Assembly (NCBI GenBank): GCA_025766275.1
Contig: JAFKAC010000203.1
Location: 1 to 64,000 of the forward strand
Reading direction: 5' to 3'
DNA: 64,000 nucleotides
Source of the DNA: Lactarius indigo
Lineage: Eukaryota > Basidiomycota > Agaricomycetes > Russulales > Russulaceae
The notes beneath the pieces were generated by a model that saw only the letters and a program-made list of their open reading frames with translations, made no database searches and had not been told where the DNA came from. The translations under genes were made by a program, and so were the position numbers. Below are positions 12,784-22,281 of the stretch, piece after piece. Positions within the stretch are counted from its first letter, which is position 1. Each line of letters opens with the position of its first letter.

Positions 12784-13486
12784 GTTCATCGCTTCCTTCT
12801 GCCTTCTGCCTCATATTTATAACTGACAACGTTAATGTCAAGGCCTTCGCGAGGCGTTCTCGCATCGTTTTTTCCCCTGCGACTGCTCTCAGCTCTCCCA
12901 TCCCCCACACTCCTTGTCTTCTGCACCTCGTTCTCGTTTCTTGGCGTTCTGTCATGTATTCGTTGGGCTAATGGCGCAGACAGGCGCTTTGATCGTCGAA
13001 CGGCTATTCAGGTTCGTCTCTCTCGTCCGTCTCGTCTTTTTCACACTCATAACTAACGACGTCCTGCAGCCTTGGCCTTGGCGAGCCGTCTTGCAATCTG
13101 TTCGCGCGACTTCTTCCCCTTCCACTCTGCCCCATCTCTTTTCTCCGTCTGTGAACTTGTGCTCACTTCCTTGACTCCCCGTTCTGTGCTCGCTGTTCGT
13201 TGGTGCAAGCCCGTGTTTCCGAAGGTTGGAATCGCTGTTCAAGTTCGTGTTCTTCCTCCCCTCTCGCTCTTTCATACCGCTGACTGACGACCTCGATGTC
13301 TAGCGCTTCGCCCAACCCGCGCGTTTTGTTTGTCGCCTCGACTTCGTCGTCATTCTCTCCCGCTCGTAATTTATTGGTTGATTGTTGGTGTCGAACGGAC
13401 GCTTGGACCGGTGAATCACTGCCTTGGTTCGTTTCTCTTCCCTACCTCGTTCTGTCGTACTTGTAACTAGCGACCTTGACGTCTAT
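12784..13486 (+). repeat. Tandem exon/intron-like modules downstream of the protease gene
   Basis: Directly after the stop codon there are four intron-like segments of about 58-61 nt: 12784-12842, 13012-13069, 13243-13303 and 13427-13486. Three begin GTTCGT and one GTTCAT; each has an AACTNAC or CTGAC branch-like site followed by GAC(C/G)TNGATGTC-like sequence, and the first three end in AG. They are separated by degenerate blocks of about 169, 173 and 123 nt that resemble each other (CTTCGCGAGGC / CCTTGGCGAGC / GCTTCGCCCAAC). The pattern looks like a repeated exon-intron unit in a spliced 3' UTR or a decayed repeat-encoding gene. Confidence 0.5.
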
Positions 13487-13853
13487 GCCCTGTATTCGTG
13501 GACTCGTCGTTCTGGTATGTCTTATCCTCTTGCCATTTCTCGACCCATGCAGCTAATAGCTCTCGTCGACGGTTTAGGCTAGGCCTCGGACTCGTGGATT
13601 CGTCGGGTCGTTTACTGGGGGACTGTATGTGTCATAAAGTTTAGATCCTAAGGCTGTGGTAGGTATTTAGTAGAAGCTCGAGGATGAGCTCCGAGTCGAG
13701 GACTCAATGCAAGTGCACTGGCAGAATGCAAGAACGATGGTGTCGGTCCATCACGGGCTGCCTAGCTCACATTTCGAGAGTAAAACAGTTCGCCTGCGAC
13801 GGCTTTGGGTCGTCGATACTTTTACTAGCGTCCGAGTCAGCTGATTAGTATAG

Positions 13854-13990
13854 GTGTCTATAGTCGCACTCTTCCATGATGAGAACATGCGCCATATTCC
13901 ATGTGTTTCTCACCCGTCTTTCATAGCCGCTTTCTCAACCTATGAACGTACGTGTCTAGGACTAGTGATAGTTGACGTGTCTTCCGAGCA
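13854..13990 (+). pseudogene. EMC5 gene relic (exon 1 end, intron, exon 2)
   Basis: This stretch matches the 5' part of the EMC5 gene found at 32756-32159. Shared are VALFH-coding sequence, the intron with CATATTCCATGT and TTTC.TAG acceptor, and CCGCTTTCTCAAC.TATGAACGTACG at the exon 2/intron 2 junction. The upstream half of exon 1 and all later exons are missing, so this copy cannot encode the protein. It is oriented plus and lies left of a helical-domain gene, as the intact EMC5 lies left of that gene's paralogue, but the orientations differ. Confidence 0.75.
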
Positions 13991-14749
13991 CAGAGTTGCT
14001 CGCCAAGCCCGCACGCTAGGCCCTCTATCCACCATTAAATATTACAGCAAATCCCTCGGGGGCGAATGTTTCCGGCTAGCGAGACTCGGATCTCTGGCTT
14101 GGTGCTCTCTCTAGCTCACAACCCTTTACTGTAGGACCTGCCGCATCTCCTTCGTTCTTCATCCTGCGTATGACTGTTCTCTGATCCTCTCAGTGTGCAC
14201 CGCACAATCGCCACCCTCATCTTCTCCGATATTGTTGCCAAATAGTTATTTACCTCCATTTTCTCATATCCAATGAACCAACACCCGAAGCACTCCGGCT
14301 GAGACAGAAAAAATTAAGTACGTCATATTTGACCAGTCCGAGTCCAAGCCTGGCGAAGCGTGGTATGTAATGGGTCTTCGACATGCGAGTATTGGCCTGG
14401 CCAAGAAAGTCCAAAACGAGGTGTGCATTCCCGTTCGCAGCCAGGCGACATCCGTCTAAACAAGCCCGACGCGAATCCTACCTGGTTCTGTTGTTACTGG
14501 AGGACGCCGTTAGGACAAAGGGACGTCCGTTTAAGTTCAGCAAACCTCTTACCTGTGACATACGGTGGGCTACATTCTTATCTAATAGAAACCTTTTGTA
14601 CGGTCCTACAATTCTGTTGTCCGTGTCGCCGAAATCGAGAGGAAACCAAAGGAGTTCGTGGCTCTGAGAGAGTCGACCTTACGACATGTCCATCGGTGGC
14701 AAAGATGGCTTGCTTGTGATTCATGTGATTCATTGAACAGTACTCACAA
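13991..14749. other. No recognisable gene
   Basis: Between the EMC5 relic and repeat copy 2 only short unmatched open frames occur. No domain, RNA gene or clear repeat was recognised. Confidence 0.3.
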
Positions 14750-15445
14750 CCCGTTGCCAATTCTATGACAATATACCCATGTGATGTGTAACCATTTGAA
14801 CACGAGCATGGTGGTAGCGGGAGGTTATGGGAAGATGGTCCAACCATCAGTGAGAGTAACGAGGACAGTGTACGTACCACTGTACATGATGGATGATGGG
14901 CAGGTGCACCAATGGATGGGACGGTACGCACAAAGGTGGCGATCACAGAGCGACGGGGGGGATGCGAACGCCGTTTGCGCACCTCGTTTACATCCCCCAT
15001 TCGCATGCTTCGTCGTGCGCAAGGAGGGGGGAGTATGGGAATGGGGAGTAGCTTTCGCAGCAGACGATGACTCGGACAAGGGCCGCAGATCCACTCCCCA
15101 AACTCCAACGGATGCAGACACCTCCGTGCAAAGGCTGCCTCCCGCCCTGACACTGATCTTGCCTTGATCCCAATTGGATACGGCGTTGGTAGAAAAATAT
15201 CTCGTTGCAGGTAGTTGTTATCGTTGCTGATGTTTGTGGCCCTCGACACTTCGAGAATGGGAGTGTCACAGTAACGCTATCCTGTCTGGAAAAATACTGA
15301 GACCTAGAGCCACACAATCCGTCAAAGCATATGCTATCAAGCTATCAAGTTTATCAAGACCGAATTTCATCACTGGAAGAGGATGGAGTGTGCTACGGTA
15401 ACGTGGTTACGTTTAATGAACGAAGTGACGTAACGTACTAGAGGC
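14750..15445. repeat. Dispersed repeat, copy 2
   Basis: This is the second copy of the segment at 10210-10745, in the same orientation and diverged, with an extra block around 14960-15170 that has no partner in copy 1. The block coding LSLMV.P.SH..LP and PCSCS.GYTS on the minus strand is kept in both copies but in different overall frames, so any shared protein is interrupted in at least one copy. Confidence 0.6.
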
Positions 15446-15530
15446 GGGCAGCTCACACTGCGGGCATTTCACAATGTAATGCCCGTTATAACCACGCCAA
15501 CCATGCCAACTAGTATCGGGGTATTAGGGT

Positions 15531-16645
15531 TCAAAAAAAAAACTCCGACTGACTAAAGCGCTTAATAACGTCGGACCGGCCTGAAGACGTCTCAAGACGA
15601 ATAGTAACTGGCTCTTGGGCACGCCAAAGGCCATCAAAGATGCCAGGAAATATCTGGTCAGCATTTGACTCCTGAGGAATAGACCTACAAGAGGTGACAT
15701 CAGAACACGATAGCATATTACAAACGCGGTTGAGAAAGGCGTACGGTGTCGCTTCAATTGGACCGGAGTCAGTGGTGACCTATTGCCATGGCGTGTCAAT
15801 CGTGCAGATTTTAATTCACATTGGTATATCCCATACCTCTCTTCTCTGCACAATTAATGCAAACCGAATGTCCAATCCCAGTTCAGCCTATGGGGAGATA
15901 TGTCACCCGGCTGACATGAATAGCTATAAACCGCACCTGGAATGCTTGAAGCACGTTAGATATCTCCATGTCGCATTGCTTAATTCTCGTCAACAGATCC
16001 TTCCGAAGAAGGACCCCTTTCAAGCCATTTCTCTTCAAGCACTTCCTCAGCACCCGCTCGATCCTATCCAGCTCTCTGGTCCTTCGTCAGATCGTGAGGC
16101 TCAAGGAGCGCGATAGTCATCCAAGTGACGAACCTTTGGAGAGAACCCAGAATATCCCGCAGAGTAGCTGGTAGTTCTTCCTCGCTCAGGTTATACTTTT
16201 CGCAGACATTGATAATGATCTTCGCGATTCTGGCGAGTTTGTACATCACTATTTCACACTCCTGTTTATATTGCTTCACTTCCTGGAGACGCCATCATCA
16301 GAACATTGTCAGAAAGGAAATGTGTGTAATACGTACATCCCGCATGGTGAGTGCTTGAAGCAAGAGACCCGCGATGGGGGCAATAAATGGGAATTTTGTT
16401 GCCAAGGAGCTCCCCTCCTTGAGAAGTGCGAGGGATGTTTGAATCGCGTTCATAGCAACATCGTCATGGGTGTCGATGTTCCAAGCTATGTCCGAGGCGA
16501 TAGTTGTTCCACCTGGCCAATACCAATCAGTAAATGGTATCATAATGGCTTCTAGGTAATACTTACGGGCTGGGGGCTGGTCGTCAGACGTCGCAGGACG
16601 AGAACTACGGGTCCTTTGCTTGCGAGAAAACGGTTTGAATGGCAT
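15531..16645 (-). CDS. All-helical protein, MLKL/HeLo-like N-terminal domain (copy A)
   Basis: Seven exons give an uninterrupted 260-residue frame: 16645-16567, 16512-16337, 16282-16134, 16075-15937, 15887-15837, 15779-15745 and 15684-15531. A basic polar leader (MPFKPFSRKQRTRSS) precedes a predicted helical bundle. One segment is glycine/proline-broken and hydrophobic (FPFIAPIAGLLLQALTM), followed by amphipathic helices (CEIVMYKLARIAKIII, LPATLRDILGSLQREL, KDLLTRIKQCD). This resembles the four-helix N-terminal domains of MLKL-type and STAND cell-death proteins frequent in Agaricomycetes; that is an inference from pattern only. The C-terminus is short, with no kinase or NTPase domain. A paralogue lies at 33147, and the similarity extends into the upstream region. 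Confidence 0.6.
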
Positions 16646-18751
16646 CCTCGACGAACAATCGGTGGTGGTAATGGCGAGATAGAAAGGTATGAAAATCCTC
16701 ATAACCCAACTAGCAGGAACAGCCACAGCGAACCAAAAGAAGGCAAACGATAGCTGTTCTTTTGCAATTTCCCAAGGACACTGCCGCTGAGATCCATGTC
16801 GAAAATCTGTGTGGAGCTCTCTCGTTATCTCTGGAGCGCCCACTAATGATCTAGGGGCCTAGGATGGATTAGATCCTATGGCCGTGGTAAGCATCTAGAC
16901 GCTCGAGGATACAACATTTGACTATGTGTCCCGTCGCGGGCAACATTTAACATTTTGATTTGCACGCTGTCACGGTCTGGGACCGGCATCGAGCTACCGC
17001 CAATAGAAGGGCCTTTTTTAATCCATAAGAGTGCGTCTTGGGGTACATAACCCTATGTAGCACCGTACTACCGTATGTGTCAATATCATCGCCCCAAAGA
17101 AGGCCTTTCACATGTGCCAACAGGGATGGCGCGAATAGAGTAAATGCTTGAAGTTCGTTCCTCGATTCCTACCGAGAAACCGACTTCGCTCTCCGAAATG
17201 GGCGTGGAATGTGGAACTCCCAACAATACAACAGAAGTAGAAAATATGGGTGCCCAATGCGCATCAATGTTCCTGTTTAGACACCCCCGCCGCCATGCAG
17301 TAGGGAATACGTGGACTATTTTGCTGGTCATGACCCCTCGTCAACAGATTGAATGGATGGCCTAGTCTCTTCTGTGGCCTGCACCCGGCCACGAACTGTG
17401 GTAGAAAGAGTGAGGTTGACTAGGTTACGTGAGGACGCAAAGTGTCCTGTGCTTGCGGCTGGCACAAATGACTTCAGCACATACTGTAATTCGTTCTGGA
17501 AGGTCGCGTGTGAGTTTGGTCAGATTGCTATTACCTTTGAAAGATCCGAATCGGATTCAAGGTATTCGCCTTGGATGCATTCAACACAAGGATCCGAATC
17601 CTTTCCGGGTTCCTGAAAAATGGGCATTTAAGACTAAATGGAGGAAATTCCCAAATGACGGTCGCGAAAGGCCAACAATACCTGTCCATTGTTCCACCGG
17701 CCGCACAGTCGCCGGGGTGATCAGGTCGCCTTGTCCTTGTAGATCGCGCAAGATGGACTGTCTCGTCTATCTTCGTGCCTTGTGCCTATTCGTGTTGTTA
17801 CCACCAATGCCCCACGTAAAGTAAAGTACGAAGGAAATGCTTGGTGTGGCGAATCGAATGACCCCTGCGAGAGGGTAGTAATTTTCCGCTCACGCTCAGA
17901 ACTAGTAAGCGCGATGGCCACTAGCACGTAATTAGCTAGCGAGACCGTGTTCGTACCCACAGCAATCATTGCGCCCCAATGGTAATGCGTGAAGCCTTGT
18001 CTTCTTTTTTTTTTCGGATCCCACAATGAAGGGCTATCGTTGCCAATGGAAGGGGGGGTTGAAAAATGTAGTTTCCTTTGAGGGTCTCTAGTCCTCTAGG
18101 GGAAACATTGAGAGGAAGTCAAGGACAATCTTCGAGGCGGGACTCGCTTGGGTTTTAGCGAAATGTTCCACCCTTCGGACAACACAGCTTGCCAGTTCTA
18201 GGGTCTGATCACAGGGAAATACAATATTGTGTGGGTAATGTTGATCTCAGCAGCGCTAAGTCCACTTTTGTCGTCTTTCAGAGTCGAGCGGACAGCACAA
18301 AAGAGTGGACGACATCCCCAGACGCTGGCCACACCCACAGGACATCGGAAACAAGGAGCTGTCGAAAAGGCAATCGAAGATGTGGCTGGTGCTACTCACA
18401 AACTTTTCATTCACTGAGGCAAAAATAAATAATCAAAAGGTGAACCTGGAAGAAGGCATGATATCTGGCCTAATCAAAACGTCAACTTAACTAATAGTAG
18501 GAAGACGATCTGCTCGGTCAAGTCGTTGTGGCCGTGTGGTTTAACGCCCAAGTAGTAGAATAAGCCACGGAGGGAGTAGATAAAGCCACGGCGGTTTGTT
18601 TTAAAGAAGAAAAGTACTACTTTTGTAAGAATTTATCCTCGTTGCCTTGTTTCCAGTTGTTTGTCGAGCGAATCCGCGTGTCCTCGGGCGAGCCTGTTCC
18701 GCGTTCTGGTCACCTCTTTTCCTCACAGGAGGGTTCACTCGGCAGTAAATT
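16646..18751. other. Gene-poor region upstream of the helical gene and of clr2
   Basis: About 150 bp upstream of the helical gene still matches the upstream region of its paralogue (GGCAGTGTCCT.GGGAAA, AACAGCTATCG). Near 16867-16915 there is a 45-bp block resembling 13640-13690 (TTAGATCCTA.GGC.GTGGTA). The rest has short open frames without recognised motifs; the minus frame at 17721-18026 has a hydrophobic stretch but no match known to me. A CT-poor promoter region precedes clr2. Confidence 0.35.
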
Positions 18752-21490
18752 ATGTCCTCGAGAATCGCTGGTGGTCACACACTACCGCCCGATCCGGTGT
18801 ACTTGGATTTCGGAAAGAGCGACGGTGACGCAAAACAACTGCCGAACAACACCAAGGAGGTCGTTACCGCCGATGGCCAGGTCAACTACATGAAGCCCCT
18901 GGAGTTGGACGACAGCTCTAACATTCATTGGCGAATCCAAGTAGCCATGAAGGTCGCAGAACGGTTGGGGAGGCCGTGTACGTACTTCTTCCTTAGTCGC
19001 TTTCCGTGGACCTTCCTGGAGGACCATTCTAATTGCCAGTTTAGCTGGCAAAAATTATGTCCTAAGGTCTTGGCCGGAGGGCTATCACCTGTACTGCCAT
19101 CTCAAGGGCAAGCAATCAGCCCCACGACAGGACCTGTATCTTCATGGTGTGCCTGCTTTCTCTCCTGACGCGACATAACGATGACCTTCAGTAATATTCT
19201 AGGTTCCATCCATGCAAGACGCTTTCGTTCCGTCCCCGAGTTTGTGCCTCATGCATTATGGCTCATGACAGATCCCACCCTGGACCGCAAAAATTGTGAA
19301 TGCAAATACTGCGCCAAAGTCCCCCAGCGCGTCATTTCCGAGAATCTCGGCTACAAGCACCGTAGTACCCCAGGCTCGAGCCCCGCGCCAGGTCTCGGCG
19401 TGCATCGCGTGGTCCGCGACCGCGAGAGGCGTTCCCCGCGCTCCGCACCTGGCGAATACGCCACCGTGCGCCGCACGCCGAAACCGAAGCCGGAGAAGGG
19501 TCCGACGCAGGTGATGCTGCAGGAGCGCTACGCGGACGTCCAAGCCATGTACGCAGACACCGACGCAGAGATGCGTCGGTGGCTCCGCGTCGGCGAGCTC
19601 GTGTGGTGCGCGCTCGACCCCCCAATACGCGGCACCGACGCCGCGGCGAACATTACGTTTTGGCCGGGCTTGGTGGACGAATGTTCGTTCAAGGCAGAGA
19701 CACTACCTCGCCCCAAATCGCCGTCTATACACTCGGCGGACGGCGACTTCGAAATGGAAGATGGGACGGAGTCAACCCATGCTGTCGCCCACGTCGGTCG
19801 GGGAATTGGGTCGTCAAATGGGGCGGGAAGCAACGTGGCGACTCCGTTTGCGATCACACCACATCATGGAAACGCCAAACCTATGACTGAGCGCCCTCTC
19901 CCTTGGACTGTGCGCCAAAAAAACGTGTACAAGGTCAAGTTGCTCGCTGTCAACCATGATTATATTGCGGTCGAAACACAAGTCTTGCCCTATCACAGCT
20001 ACAAGCCATCCTACGACCTCATTCAAGCCCTGCAGGATGTCCCTATTGAGCAGATCACACACAAACCAGACGAAATCGCAGCATTCAACCCATGCCCCCC
20101 AGAGCTATCGAACGCTGAGCCAAGCGCAGATGACCGACGTTTCGCCGAATCGACTGCGCCATACACCCTCGCCTTGGAAATTGCCGCGGGCATTGGGGTG
20201 TGTTGGACACCCACAGACGAGTGGGTGTTTAAAATGGTGGTTCCGTCTGGACCGACTGCTCGCCCTTCGGACGCCGGGGAGACTTCGACTAGAGCTCTTC
20301 AAGCGAGTGTTGTTAACCAAACACGCTACCAGGGTCTATGGCTAGGTGCAGAGCGCATCTGGACGGACGACCTCGTACGCCTCAAGGCCGCACGGGGCCA
20401 GATCGCCCCAAAGGGTACCCCGCAGATCTTCGCACCATCGGGGCCGTCAGAGACATCAATCGCGACATTTACCCCAGAACAAATAGCAGACCAAGAGTTC
20501 ATGAAGGCGCAAGGTGCCCCGGGCCGCGGCGTGTTCATGCAGCTAGAGGCACTGTTCGTCGTCGACGTGCCAGACGCAAGTGGCGCTGGGGTGCATGCGG
20601 AGTGTCGCGGGAGTGGGATGCTATATGAACTCGCGGATGAAGACTGGGAAGAGCCACAGCTGGGAGTGCCCACGTCTGACGTAGAAAATGGTGAGCCCGA
20701 GAATGCCGCACAAGACGCTTGGACAGCGGCCGGTTTGTCGACACCACCGCGCCCGCGAAAATCGGGAATGACACCCGAAATACACGTCGGCCAACCATTC
20801 ATGTCCGCACCATCGCCCCTGAAGCATCTGCCGTCGAATCAAGATGCCGTAGCACCTGCAAGCACTCCCCCACGGGGGCGCAACAAAGAGGCGACAACGA
20901 CAACGACTACTGCCAGACCAGACGCGGACGCACCGAACACGCAGCTGTCGCGTTCCTCGAAGATGAGCGCCGTCCCTCTGCCGCCTGCACCACGTGGGTT
21001 CCGATTCCGGCCCATCCTTCCAGAGGGCCACGAAGTCGTAGTGTCACTTGCGCTCGTGAGCGGACGGTATTACCCGCGATTGCTCGCACACCCGCTGCTG
21101 CGCCCGATCGTGCGAAACCTGCAGGGTGACGACGTGAACGAGCCGACGAAGAAACCCGTCTATGACCGTCTGTTTGCGCTCGAGGGCATCCTCCCTGGCT
21201 TCGTCAGTGCGAGCGAGGCGACGCGCTGGAAGACCGGCCGCGCGACGATGGTGAAGGACGCTGCGGCTGAGCGCAGCGCAGTGCTGGCGCGGGTGTGGGA
21301 CACTAGGCGAAGGGAGGCACAGGAGGCGGCTACCGTGCAGCAGGAACCAGTATTAGGTGCGGCGACGGAGTCGGGCCAGAACCAAGATGAGGACGTGGGG
21401 ATGCACGACGTGGAATCACCCGCGATTGGTGCCTCGACACCGACGGATCTCCAAGAGGTGCCCCCAGCTCAGAGTGTGACGGCCACTTGA
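18752..21490 (+). CDS. clr2: Transcription-silencing protein Clr2 (SHREC-type)
   Basis: Three exons: 18752-18981, 19067-19146 and 19203-21490. The N-terminal Clr2 domain is visible across the exon junctions (IHWRIQVAMKVAERLGRP, WPEGYHLYCHLKGK, then ARRFRSVPEFVPHALWLM and a CECKYC cysteine pair). The C-terminal Clr2 domain carries VGELVWCALDPPI, ITFWPGLVDEC, the YHSYKPSYDLIQALQDV block and YQGLWLGAERIW. In fission yeast Clr2 is part of the SHREC histone-deacetylase/remodeller complex that silences heterochromatin. A disordered, low-complexity segment separates the last two blocks. Total length about 870 residues. Exon 2 is only 80 nt and the exon 1 donor is the weakest junction. Confidence 0.88.
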
Positions 21491-22281
21491 TTTACCTTTC
21501 TTCATCCGCCCCGACGTTGTTGTACAAATGGGCTCGTAAAATTGTTTAGCTGTAGATCTCTTGTATTTTGGGCGTTTTTTTTGCTGTCTATTGTTGAAAG
21601 ACAGGGCGGTCCTCCGGCTGTCGGGATTCTTTTATCCGCACAGTGCAGTTCGATTCATGGTATTTCGGGCGGATTATGAAAATAAGACACGGAACAGAGA
21701 CGGCTGTCACCGGTGGGGATGTACGGGATATGCAGATGATGAAGGAGATAGACGATTGCGCCTGATTACGCCCACATGTGTCCAATATAAAGCGAGGAGC
21801 GGATGCAGCTTCCGAGAAGTGCCTTGATATGGTCAAACTACAGGACAGACGCCCAGATTTGCGAATGTTCACGGCGCTTGCCCTGCTTGGCTAATAATAT
21901 ATACAGTCACGTTTGAAACAGGAGCCGCCATCGAGTAAATTGATGGGCGGGTCGAGACGAGAAGGGCACCGTGCTCCGAGAGAGAGAATCCAGACGACGA
22001 CGATGCTCCACACGAAATCCCCAGCGAGGGCACGCCGTGTGGAACAAGCATGCTGTCAATGTCACTCAAGTGCGTGTGATTCGAGCGGCCGGCGCGATAA
22101 AAGGTGCGTGGCCAGAGCGTGCCACCGGATTGCCGGGAGCGCTGCACAGCAATTATGTGACATAATTCAGGCGCGGGTTCTTCTCAGACTCGGCACGCTG
22201 TCCAAGCATGGCCGGTGACAAGGCTAATAGAACGGCCATTGCCATATATAAAGGAGGCGTCTTCGGATCTGACCACCAGAC
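21491..22281. promoter_or_regulatory. Intergenic region with TATA box for TRAPPC12
   Basis: No gene is seen in 21491-22230. A good TATA box (TATATAAA, 22245-22252) lies 30 bases before the start codon at 22282, which implies a very short leader if that start is used. The next in-frame methionine is at 22315. Confidence 0.5.

Noticed and set aside
14578..15249. Minus-strand frame of 223 codons in repeat copy 2
   Set aside because: Only a short part aligns with repeat copy 1, in a different frame context; not supported as a gene.
9720..16900. Possible transposon bodies in the accessory island
   Set aside because: No transposase, integrase or reverse-transcriptase motif, no terminal inverted repeats and no LTR pair were seen; only dispersed and tandem repeats are claimed.
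17721..18026. Minus-strand frame with a hydrophobic stretch
   Set aside because: No start context, splice partner or known motif; listed only within the gene-poor region.
18525..18600. Sequence GTGGCCGTGTGGTTTAACGCC resembling a tRNA-Ser/Leu A-box
   Set aside because: No matching B-box (GGTTCGANNCC) or acceptor-stem pairing follows within 120 bases.
20326..21031. Several open frames of 80-160 codons antisense to clr2
   Set aside because: Typical antisense shadows of a GC-rich exon; no domain or splice logic.
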